A stretch of DNA of 5,463 nt. Source: Natronohydrobacter sp. GTDB taxonomy: Bacteria > Pseudomonadota > Alphaproteobacteria > Rhodobacterales > Rhodobacteraceae. Below are positions 1 through 5,463 of the stretch, in pieces. The notes under the pieces are model-generated. The model saw nothing but the letters and a program-made list of their open reading frames with translations. It was not told the DNA's origin and searched no databases. The stretch's first letter is position 1. Every line of letters starts with the position of its first letter. Location: assembly GCA_007117255.1 (NCBI GenBank), contig SKGU01000324.1, forward strand, positions 1 to 5,463, read 5' to 3'. Made by a program: the position numbers and the translations under genes.

Positions 1-2074
1 AGGGTTGATCGACCACCAGAAGCAGCACCCAGGTTGTCACCACGCCCACGAATATTGCCAGCACCGCATTGGCGAAGCTGTGCTTTTGCACATTGTCCTT
101 GTCCAGATAGGGCATTTTCAAGAGCGCAAGCGCCAGCAACACGACGACCAGTAATTCGACCAGAAGCTGCGTGATTGCCACATCCGGCGCGGAATAGGTG
201 ATGAAGATCAGCGCCACACCAATCCCGACAACGCCAAGGCCCACCAGTGCGGTGATGCGCGACGATGTCAGCAGAACCAGTATAGTGCCCGCCACAATCA
301 GAAATGCGATGCCCCATTCCATGAAATAAAGGCCGGCAAAGTCGAGCACGATCCCGCCTGCCCCCCGCGTCAGCAGCGTGATCAGCACTGTCAGTGCGAA
401 GACTGCGAAGGTTGCAAACATGTACTGACGCAAAACACCTGTCTGGATCAGGCTGGTCTGGCTTTTTGAAAAAGTTACGAAATGCGCAAGGAAACGATCC
501 CAGCCTGCGTCCAGATCGGGTGATTTCGCCTCGATTCGGGCTAGGGTTTCACGCAGCGTCTGATGCTTCCGGTAGATCACGAAGCCCAGTGCGAAGGTGA
601 TAATGCTCAGCAAAAGCGGCAGGTTGAACCCGGCCCAGAGCTTGACGCGCCCGCCACGATCCACCTCGCCCATGACCGCGTTCACCGCAGGCTCGATCAG
701 ATAATAGGCTGTTACGCCGGGCAACAGACCAAAGATAAGCCCACAAGCGCCCAGAACGACAGGCCCAAGCAACATGGGCCAAGGCCCTTCATGCGGTTTG
801 TGCGGAAGCTCGCCTTGCGGGCCGTAGAACGGCTTATAGGCCACAATACCCGCAACTGCGAACATCAGCGCGAAGGCAATCAGCGCCATCGGCACCACAA
901 AGATCATCAGCCGCATTTCTAACGCGCCAGCATATGACACTTCCTTGGCAATGAAGCCAAGAAATGGTGGGATGCCTGCCATCGCTAGGCCCGCGAAAGC
1001 CGCCGCCATGGCGGTGATCGGCATGGCTTTTTTCAAGCCCCCCAGCACATTCGCGTCTCTTGTTCCGGTCGCGTGGTCAATGATGCCGATCGTCAGGAAC
1101 AATCCTGCTTTATAGAGCGAATGCACCAGCAAGAATGTCATCGCGGCTGTGATCGCATAGCCGGTTGATCCTGCAAGGAACATGACCAGCGTGCCAAGCG
1201 CCATAAGTGTCGTGTAGGCCAGCGTTTGCTTCAGATCGGTCTGGCGCAGCGCCATGAAGGACGCAAACACCGCTGTAACCGCCCCGAAGATCGACAGGAT
1301 CCAGATCCACAGATCAGAGCCGGACAGCGCCGGATGCGTGCGCGCCAGCAGATAGACGCCTGCTTTGACCATGGTGGCCGAATGCAGATAGGCTGACACT
1401 GGGGTTGGTGCGGCCATGGCGTTGGGCAACCAGAAATGGAAGGGCACCTGCGCCGACTTGGTAAACGCGCCCGCCAGTACCAGAAACAGGATCAGCGTAT
1501 AGAATTCCTGTCCCACAACGCTGCCTGCCGCATTGATCTGCGACATCTCGAACGTGCCTTGGGTGACGCCCAGCAGGATGAAGCCCGCCAGCAGCGCCAG
1601 CCCGCCCGTGGCCGTCAGCAACAGCGCTTGCAGCGCGTTGCGGCGCGATTTCGGGTCTGCATGACTGAAGCCGATCAGCAGGTAGGAGGTGAAGGTCGTC
1701 AATTCCCAGAACACAAACAGCGCGATCAGGTTATCGGCCAGCACCACGCCCAGCATCGACAGCATGAAGGCGAACAGATACAGCGCGAAACGGTCATATT
1801 GCGGATGGCCCGCAAGATATTTCGCAGCATAAAGCATGACCATCGCGCCGATTCCGGTGATCAGAAGCGCGAACATCAGGCTTAACCCGTCCAGCCAGAA
1901 GGTCAGATTCACATCCAGCGACGGGATCCACGGGATCACCCAGCGCACAGGCTCACCAGCGGCGATGCCAGGCAGGAATTGCAGGAAAAACAGGAAAAGA
2001 AGGGCTGTCACGGCAGAAGTGCCGATACCAGACAGCGTCTTCCACGGGGCGTTGGGGTCCGAATGTTCCGCCAT
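1..2074 (-). CDS. mrpA: Mrp-type Na+/H+ antiporter subunit A (MrpA/MnhA/PhaA), 3' end outside the window
   Basis: Integral membrane subunit of the multisubunit monovalent cation/H+ antiporter, which exports Na+ (or K+) in exchange for protons; it is homologous to complex I subunit NuoL. 691 codons are visible and the frame runs open off position 1. A proton-channel core spans about residues 60-415: FWELT (Glu124), TKSAQVPFHFWLP (Lys206, His212), SAYLHSATMVKAG (His231, Lys237), VHSLYKAGLF (Lys322) and GIIDHATGTRD (331-340). The MrpA-specific C-terminal region (DUF4040-like) is seen as APDVAITQLLVE (629-640, with Asp631 and Glu640), which argues against NuoL or MrpD. About 17-19 hydrophobic helices are visible. 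Many alphaproteobacterial versions are MrpA-MrpB fusions; the window ends too early to tell. The ATG at 2074 is chosen because an AAGGAG (plus positions 2088-2093) lies 13 bases upstream; an in-frame GTG at 2098 is possible, and an in-frame TGA follows just upstream of that. The N-terminus is oddly short (see findings). The family assignment is firm. Confidence 0.94.
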   Translation of the reverse strand, partial: MAEHSDPNAPWKTLSGIGTSAVTALLFLFFLQFLPGIAAGEPVRWVIPWIPSLDVNLTFWLDGLSLMFALLITGIGAMVMLYAAKYLAGHPQYDRFALYLFAFMLSMLGVVLADNLIALFVFWELTTFTSYLLIGFSHADPKSRRNALQALLLTATGGLALLAGFILLGVTQGTFEMSQINAAGSVVGQEFYTLILFLVLAGAFTKSAQVPFHFWLPNAMAAPTPVSAYLHSATMVKAGVYLLARTHPALSGSDLWIWILSIFGAVTAVFASFMALRQTDLKQTLAYTTLMALGTLVMFLAGSTGYAITAAMTFLLVHSLYKAGLFLTIGIIDHATGTRDANVLGGLKKAMPITAMAAAFAGLAMAGIPPFLGFIAKEVSYAGALEMRLMIFVVPMALIAFALMFAVAGIVAYKPFYGPQGELPHKPHEGPWPMLLGPVVLGACGLIFGLLPGVTAYYLIEPAVNAVMGEVDRGGRVKLWAGFNLPLLLSIITFALGFVIYRKHQTLRETLARIEAKSPDLDAGWDRFLAHFVTFSKSQTSLIQTGVLRQYMFATFAVFALTVLITLLTRGAGGIVLDFAGLYFMEWGIAFLIVAGTILVLLTSSRITALVGLGVVGIGVALIFITYSAPDVAITQLLVELLVVVLLALALLKMPYLDKDNVQKHSFANAVLAIFVGVVTTWVLLLVVDQP

Positions 2075-2087
2075 TGTCGGGGTCGGG

Positions 2088-2093
2088 CTCCTT
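2088..2093 (-). promoter_or_regulatory. Ribosome binding site of mrpA
   Basis: AAGGAG on the minus strand, 13 bases before the ATG at 2074. The spacing is longer than the usual 5-9 bases, but there is no other in-frame start between the site and this ATG. The in-frame GTG at 2098 lies upstream of the site and so could not use it. Confidence 0.55.
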
Positions 2094-2209
2094 GTCACTT
2101 GTCGTCATTGTTTACGGCAGTTAGCGGGCTTTTTCCCATCTTGTGCAGAAAGACACAATTCAAATCGGCAGGTTTTCTTCCAGAAATCCGTAAGTTTCGG
2201 CCTGCGGGC

Positions 2210-2238
2210 TTGCACGATAGGCACGTGCGGCCCATAAA
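2210..2238 (+). promoter_or_regulatory. Possible promoter for orf109-peptidase, with a palindrome in its spacer
   Basis: TTGCAC (2210-2215), a 17-base spacer and CATAAA (2233-2238) resemble a sigma-70 type promoter; the -10 matches TATAAT at four of six positions and the -35 is weak. The spacer contains the perfect palindrome GCACGTGC (2221-2228), and a GCACG at 2212-2216 adds a second inverted arm. Such a placement would suit a repressor or activator site. The match could be chance. Confidence 0.25.
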
Positions 2239-2328
2239 TCGCGCCCATGGGGTCCGCGCGAAAGGCGCATGTGTAAAAGGTGGGGCTGTGACTCGTCAGA
2301 GAAGCGGGCATTTCTGCCTGTCAAGACA

Positions 2329-2658
2329 ATGACCAGTGCGCGCATTGACCTGATGATCGAGCGCGCGGCAGAGGTCATGTGCAATGTCGAAGGGGATATG
2401 GATGGCTTGCCGCGCGTTCTGGCGCGCGAATGGCCTCAGGCTCCGGCGTTGGAACTGACTGTAGCGCTGGCATCTGCCGCAGATGGCGTGCAGTCACTGA
2501 TGGGCTGCGCTGGGCCAAGCGGTCATCGCGCGCAGACCGGATGGCAGCTTGCGGCCATGGTGGCCGCAGATGTGCATTTTTTGGCTGTGACAGGGGCTCC
2601 GCATAGCACTGCGGCGGATCTACTGGCCTATTGGACGGACGAAAGGGGTAGCAAATGA
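2329..2658 (+). CDS. Small conserved-looking hypothetical protein (109 aa), coupled to the P1 peptidase
   Basis: I do not recognise this protein and assign no function. It is a soluble, mostly helical-looking acidic protein with no signal peptide, membrane segment or metal-binding motif. It starts MTSARIDLMIERAAEVM, has a Trp-containing patch in the first third (LAREWPQAP), a middle stretch rich in Ala, Gly and Ser, and ends with LLAYWTDERGSK. Its TGA stop overlaps the ATG of the peptidase gene in ATGA (2655-2658), which points to translational coupling and a shared role or shared control. The start is uncertain: an in-frame ATG at 2269 would add 20 residues, including two Cys, but that stretch looks like untranslated sequence, and a later ATG at 2353 also exists. 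None has a strong Shine-Dalgarno site; the ATG at 2329 gives the most protein-like N-terminus. G/C-ending codons match the neighbouring genes, which supports real coding. Confidence 0.72.
   Translation: MTSARIDLMIERAAEVMCNVEGDMDGLPRVLAREWPQAPALELTVALASAADGVQSLMGCAGPSGHRAQTGWQLAAMVAADVHFLAVTGAPHSTAADLLAYWTDERGSK
2643..2648 (+). promoter_or_regulatory. Ribosome binding site of the P1 peptidase gene
   Basis: AAGGGG, six bases before the ATG at 2655, lying inside the last codons of the upstream small gene. Together with the ATGA stop/start overlap it fixes the peptidase start and suggests coupled translation. Confidence 0.6.
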
Positions 2659-3650
2659 CCGCTCAAGCCGGACCCGGCCCGCGCAATCTGATAACCGATG
2701 TCGCAGGGCTGCGCCTTGGTCATGCTCATGACGCAGCGTTGCGCAGCGGGGTAAGTGTCCTGACCGCTGACAGCCCTATGCGCGCGGGTGTCCATGTCAT
2801 GGGTGGGGCCCCCGGTACGCGCGAGACTGAACTTCTGTCCCCCGACAGGCTGGTTCAGCAGGTGGATGCGCTTGTCTTGTCGGGCGGATCGGCGTTCGGG
2901 CTGGATGCGGCTTCGGGCGTTATGGAAGGTTTGCGCGCAGCGGGGCGCGGCTTTGCCGTGGGCAAGATGCGCGTTCCGATTGTGCCCGCCGCAATCCTGT
3001 TTGATCTCGGCAATGGCGGGGTGAAGGACTGGACCACGAATCCCTATTCAGGGCTGGGGCTGGCGGCGTTGGACGCGGCATCTGCTGATTTTGCTCTGGG
3101 CAGCGCCGGTGCGGGCTATGGTGCGACAACGGCGCGGCTCAAAGGCGGGTTCGGCTCGGCATCCTGGGTGCTGGCCAATGGGGTCACTGTGGGCGCGGCT
3201 GTTGCGGTCAATCCCGTCGGGTGCGTGACGATGGGGCAGGGGCCGGAATTCTGGGCTGCTCCGTTTGAATGGGGTCAGGAATTCGGCGGGCGGGGCGTTG
3301 GGCTGGCCGATACAGTGCCCGTGACGAAACTTGCACGCGAGGCCACGACGATTGCGATTGTGTCGACCGATGCGGCCCTTGATCAGGCGCAACTGACGCG
3401 TATGGCGATTGCCGCGCATGACGGGATCGCACGGGCGATCGTGCCGTCGCATACGCCGTTCGATGGCGATCTGGTCTTTGCGGTCTCAACGGGCAAGGGG
3501 CCAGTCGTCTCTGCGCCGGAGCAACTGGATATCGGCCATGCAGCGGCGATCTGCCTGTCGCGTGCGATTGCGCGCGGTGTTTACGCGGCTAGGGCTTTGC
3601 CCGGCGATGTATTGCCAAGCTGGCAGGCACGCTTTGGTCAGGCGGGGTAA
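2655..3650 (+). CDS. P1 family peptidase (DmpA/NylC-type N-terminal nucleophile hydrolase, S58/T-type)
   Basis: 331-residue member of the family that includes DmpA (L-aminopeptidase/D-esterase), the beta-peptidyl aminopeptidase BapA, nylon oligomer hydrolase NylC and ThnT. These enzymes are made as one chain that cuts itself to free the N-terminal Ser/Thr nucleophile of the small subunit. Family blocks in order: NLITDVAGLRLGHA (11-24), GGAPGTRETELL (50-61), LVLSGGSAFGLDAASGVMEG (73-92), VPIVPAAILFDL (107-118), LKGGFGSAS (162-170), VAVNPVG (183-189), ATTIAIVSTDA (230-240), AHDGIARAIVPSHTPFDGD (254-272) and FAVSTG (275-280). The predicted nucleophile is Thr231, giving chains of about 230 and 101 residues. 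Asp270 and Asp272 sit 39 and 41 residues after it, the same spacing as Thr267/Asp306/Asp308 of NylC as I remember it; Lys163 and Asn186 are likely further active-site residues. The residue before the cut is Ala230, not the Asn of NylC and ThnT. There is no signal peptide, so it is probably cytoplasmic. Substrate unknown: amino acid amides, small peptides or other amides are all possible. Second gene of a pair with the 109-aa protein. Confidence 0.93.
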   Translation: MTAQAGPGPRNLITDVAGLRLGHAHDAALRSGVSVLTADSPMRAGVHVMGGAPGTRETELLSPDRLVQQVDALVLSGGSAFGLDAASGVMEGLRAAGRGFAVGKMRVPIVPAAILFDLGNGGVKDWTTNPYSGLGLAALDAASADFALGSAGAGYGATTARLKGGFGSASWVLANGVTVGAAVAVNPVGCVTMGQGPEFWAAPFEWGQEFGGRGVGLADTVPVTKLAREATTIAIVSTDAALDQAQLTRMAIAAHDGIARAIVPSHTPFDGDLVFAVSTGKGPVVSAPEQLDIGHAAAICLSRAIARGVYAARALPGDVLPSWQARFGQAG

Positions 3651-3701
3651 GCGCCCGCTCGGTGTGCCCACCCACCGGCCCCCGCACGCCTCGCGGGCGC
3701 T
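3650..3701. repeat. Inverted repeat directly at the peptidase stop codon
   Basis: AGCGCCCGC (3650-3658) and its exact complement GCGGGCGCT (3693-3701) flank a 34-base C-rich loop, which itself contains GGTG-TGCC-CACC (3661-3672). The left arm begins on the last base of the TAA stop. No T-run follows, so it is not a classical terminator. It may protect the 3' end of the peptidase mRNA or be a copy of a dispersed intergenic repeat. Confidence 0.5.
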
Positions 3702-3724
3702 GCCCAATGCTGTCGCATCGGGCA
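3701..3724. repeat. Second hairpin in the convergent intergenic region
   Basis: TGCCC-A-ATGC (3701-3710), the loop TGTC (3711-3714) and GCAT-C-GGGCA (3715-3724) form a stem of nine pairs with one A/C mismatch. It abuts the preceding inverted repeat and shares base 3701 with it, so the two cannot both form in full. It is followed by an A-rich, not T-rich, stretch on the plus strand. Confidence 0.5.
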
Positions 3725-3727
3725 AGG

Positions 3728-3754
3728 AAAAAGGCCGCCCGTTTCGGGGCGGCC
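3728..3754 (-). terminator. Intrinsic terminator of etfBA
   Basis: On the minus strand GGCCGCCC (3754-3747), a six-base loop and GGGCGGCC (3740-3733) are followed at once by TTTTT (3732-3728). This is a perfect 8-pair G+C stem with a U-tract, 22 bases after the etfA stop. On the plus strand the same hairpin is followed only by CTTGTTGG, so it may stop peptidase transcripts less efficiently. Confidence 0.9.
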
Positions 3755-3776
3755 CTTGTTGGTTCTCCAACCGGGC

Positions 3777-4703
3777 TCAGAGCTTTTCGGTCAGTTCCGG
3801 CACCAGCGTGAACAGATCTCCCACCAGCCCGTAATCCGCGACCTGGAAGATCGGCGCTTCTTCGTCCTTGTTGATGGCAACGATGACTTTACTGTCCTTC
3901 ATCCCCGCAAGGTGCTGAATCGCGCCAGAAATTCCGACGGCAATATAAAGCTCCGGCGCAACCACTTTGCCGGTTTGCCCCACCTGCCAGTCATTCGGCG
4001 CATATCCCGAATCGACTGCAGCGCGCGATGCGCCCACGGCTGCACCCAGCTTGTCGGCCAGCCCTTCGATGATCTTGAAATCATCCTCCGAGCCCACACC
4101 ACGCCCACCGGACACGACCACCTTGGCCGAAGTCAGTTCGGGCCGGTCAGAGGCCGCGACCTTGTCTTCAACCCATTCCGACAGGCCGGGATTCTCGGCC
4201 GCAGAAATGGTGTCAACCGATGCAGAGCCACCCTGTCCAGCCGCCTCGAATGTCGAGGTGCGGAACGAGATAACTTTGGTGGCGTCCGATGATTTCACCG
4301 TCTGGATCGCATTGCCCGCATAGATCGGACGCTCAAACGTGTCAGCGTCGACCACGCCGGACACATCCGAAATCACCATCACATCCAACAGCGCGGCAAC
4401 ACGGGGCAGGATGTTCTTGGCGTCAGTTGTCGCCGGCGCCACGATATGGCTGTAATCACCGGCAAGCGATACGATCAGCGCCGCAGTGGGCTCCGCCAGA
4501 CGATGGCCAAGCGAGGCATCCTCGGCGCAAAGCACCTTTGCCACACCGTCGATCTTGGCCGCATCCGCTGCCGCTGCTGCTGCCGAAGCCCCCGCGCAAA
4601 GCACAGTCACATCGCCCAGTTTCGCAGCCGCTGTCACAGCCTTTGATGTCGCATCCATGTTCAGCGCGCCATCGGTGACTTCTGCCAGAAGAAGAACCGC
4701 CAT
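3777..4703 (-). CDS. etfA: Electron transfer flavoprotein subunit alpha (EtfA)
   Basis: FAD-binding subunit of the soluble ETF heterodimer, which takes electrons from acyl-CoA dehydrogenases and related flavoenzymes and hands them to membrane ETF:quinone oxidoreductase. The 308-residue length is typical. Residues 1 to about 185 form the N-terminal ETF domain (MAVLLLAEV start; SHIVAPATTDAKNILPRVAA near 85-104). The C-terminal FAD domain contains VVSGGRGVGS (196-205), GASRAAVDSG (224-233), GQTGK (242-246) and the family signature LYIAVGISGAIQHLAG (252-267), then DYGLVGDLF (290-298). Arg227, Thr244 and His264 keep the same spacing as human Arg249, Thr266 and His286, which contact the flavin. An Ala-rich run (38-49) lies in the N-terminal domain and looks harmless. 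The ATG overlaps the etfB stop by one base (TGATG), and a weak GGGGG site stands seven bases upstream, so translation is probably coupled. The gene ends at a strong intrinsic terminator. Confidence 0.97.
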   Translation of the reverse strand: MAVLLLAEVTDGALNMDATSKAVTAAAKLGDVTVLCAGASAAAAAADAAKIDGVAKVLCAEDASLGHRLAEPTAALIVSLAGDYSHIVAPATTDAKNILPRVAALLDVMVISDVSGVVDADTFERPIYAGNAIQTVKSSDATKVISFRTSTFEAAGQGGSASVDTISAAENPGLSEWVEDKVAASDRPELTSAKVVVSGGRGVGSEDDFKIIEGLADKLGAAVGASRAAVDSGYAPNDWQVGQTGKVVAPELYIAVGISGAIQHLAGMKDSKVIVAINKDEEAPIFQVADYGLVGDLFTLVPELTEKL

Positions 4704-5463
4704 CAGATCACCCCCGCTTCGTCTTTGAGTTTCGCGACCAGCTCATCCACCGAGCCAACCTTGACGCCCGCCGCGCGGCTGGCCGGTTCTGACGTCTTGA
4801 CCACGCTCAGACGCGGGCTGACATCGACGCCGTAATCAGCAGGCGTCTTCTCATCCAGCGGCTTTTTCTTGGCCTTCATGATATTGGGCAGCGACGCATA
4901 GCGCGGCTCGTTCAGGCGCAGATCAACGCTGACGATTGCGGGCAGTTTGACCTTGATGGTCTGCAAGCCGCCATCAACCTCGCGCGTGACAAGCGCGGTT
5001 TCGCCCTCGATCTTGACTTCGGAGGCAAAGGTGGCCTGTGCCCAACCCGTCAACGCGCCCAGCATCTGGCCGGTGGCGTTCATGTCATTGTCGATGGCCT
5101 GCTTGCCGCACAGCACCAGACCCGGCTGTTCTTCGTCGATCACGGCTTTCAGCAGTTTCGCTACGGCCAATGGCTCGATATCGGTATGCACATCATCGGC
5201 GGCAACGATCAGGATAGCGCGGTCGGCCCCCATCGCCAGCGCAGTGCGCAGCGTTTCCTGCGCCTGTTTGACCCCGATTGATACGGCCACGATTTCAGAG
5301 GCCACACCTGCTTCGCGCAAGCGTATGGCTTCTTCGACGGCGATCTCGTCGAACGGGTTCATCGACATTTTGACATTCGCCAGATCGACACCGCTGCCAT
5401 CCGCCTTGACGCGGACTTTCACGTTATAGTCGATCACGCGCTTGACCGGCACGAGCACCTTCA
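4703..5463 (-). CDS. etfB: Electron transfer flavoprotein subunit beta (EtfB), start codon cut by the window edge
   Basis: AMP-binding partner of EtfA; it carries the surface loop that docks ETF to acyl-CoA dehydrogenases. The natural start is almost certainly an ATG whose A falls one base past the window: the last three bases read TGA on the minus strand, giving (A)TG-A.., so the protein begins MKVLVPVKRVIDYNVKVRV. The internal GTG at 5458 (residue 3) is not the start. Full length is then 253 residues, normal for the family. Using that numbering, MNPFDEIAVEEAIRLRE lies at 35-51, the AMP-site region CGKQAIDNDMNATGQ at 119-133, the family signature VTREVDGGLQTIKVKLPAIV at 159-178, and the recognition loop RYASLPNIMKAKKKPLD at 188-204, with Leu192 matching the anchor leucine (Leu195) of human ETF-beta. 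First gene of an etfBA operon; its promoter and ribosome site lie outside the window. Confidence 0.97.
   Translation of the reverse strand, partial: KVLVPVKRVIDYNVKVRVKADGSGVDLANVKMSMNPFDEIAVEEAIRLREAGVASEIVAVSIGVKQAQETLRTALAMGADRAILIVAADDVHTDIEPLAVAKLLKAVIDEEQPGLVLCGKQAIDNDMNATGQMLGALTGWAQATFASEVKIEGETALVTREVDGGLQTIKVKLPAIVSVDLRLNEPRYASLPNIMKAKKKPLDEKTPADYGVDVSPRLSVVKTSEPASRAAGVKVGSVDELVAKLKDEAGVI

Larger units (their letters stand above)
2075..2328. other. Divergent intergenic region between mrpA and the orf109-peptidase pair
   Basis: 254 bases without a credible gene, more A+T-rich than its flanks between about 2130 and 2200. It must hold the promoters for the leftward mrp unit and the rightward orf109-peptidase unit. 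Visible small symmetries are TTGTG-N8-CACAA (2141-2158) and the 8-base palindrome GCACGTGC (2221-2228). Open frames that cross it have no protein-like character: no hydrophobic segments, no known motifs, and long overlaps with the real genes. Confidence 0.7.

Noticed and set aside
563..922. 119-codon plus-strand open frame
   Set aside because: It lies wholly opposite mrpA, is rich in Gln, His and Arg as expected of an antisense shadow, and shows no protein motif.
1436..1885. 149-codon plus-strand open frame, very rich in Gln and Arg
   Set aside because: Antisense to the most conserved part of mrpA; its composition simply mirrors the Leu/Ala codons on the other strand.
1..2074. Alternative identity as complex I subunit NuoL or a stand-alone hydrogenase-type antiporter subunit
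   Set aside because: The IIDHATGTRD block and the C-terminal APDVAITQLLVE region are features of MrpA and are not expected in NuoL or MrpD.
2319..2324. Perfect TTGACA on the minus strand as a -35 box for mrp transcription
   Set aside because: No acceptable -10 element is found 16-18 bases downstream; the best candidate is CTCTGA, so the hexamer is probably chance.
1836..2332. Two overlapping plus-strand frames (1836-2237 and 1979-2332) running through the mrpA start and the intergenic region
   Set aside because: They overlap the mrpA 5' end on the opposite strand, change character along their length and carry no recognisable domain or clear ribosome site.
2105..2384. Two minus-strand frames (2105-2311 and 2160-2384) before mrpA that could be a leader peptide or a missing MrpA N-terminus
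   Set aside because: Neither encodes a hydrophobic helix or joins the mrpA frame, and the longer one overlaps the start of the 109-aa gene.
3048..3452. 134-codon minus-strand frame inside the peptidase gene
   Set aside because: Arg/Pro/His-rich shadow of a well-supported P1 peptidase coding region.
4947..5429. 160-codon plus-strand frame opposite etfB
   Set aside because: Ser/Thr/Ala-rich antisense shadow; etfB on the other strand has full family motifs.
1..5463. tRNA, rRNA, CRISPR, insertion sequence or phage attachment site
   Set aside because: No cloverleaf, tandem spaced repeats, transposase motifs or terminal repeats were seen; coding genes fill nearly all the window.

Overview
The window holds five protein-coding genes and no RNA gene, mobile element or CRISPR array that I can see. 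The high G+C content, the strong bias for G/C in third codon positions, the EtfA/EtfB sequences and the weak Shine-Dalgarno sites all suggest an alphaproteobacterium, most likely of the Rhodobacterales (Rhodobacteraceae). This is a judgement from sequence style, not from a search.

Layout. Positions 1-2074 on the minus strand carry the first 691 codons of a large membrane protein, the A subunit of an Mrp-type multisubunit Na+/H+ antiporter. Its 3' part and the expected mrpB-G genes lie beyond position 1. Positions 2075-2328 are a divergent intergenic region with several small palindromes. On the plus strand, a small unrecognised protein (2329-2658) overlaps by four bases (ATGA) a P1-family peptidase (2655-3650), which is an N-terminal nucleophile hydrolase of the DmpA/NylC type. 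Positions 3651-3776 form a convergent intergenic region holding inverted repeats and a strong intrinsic terminator. The minus strand then carries etfA (3777-4703) and etfB (4703 to the window edge), the two subunits of electron transfer flavoprotein. They overlap by one base, and the A of the etfB start codon lies just outside the window.

How the genes relate. There are three transcription units: mrp leftward, orf109-peptidase rightward and etfBA leftward. EtfA and EtfB form one heterodimer that passes electrons from acyl-CoA and related dehydrogenases to ETF:quinone oxidoreductase. MrpA would work in cation/proton antiport and pH or Na+ homeostasis. I see no functional link between the three units. 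The least understood part is the small protein translationally coupled to the P1 peptidase. Most of the window is otherwise ordinary core-genome content, and I do not see convincing evidence of a new multi-gene system.
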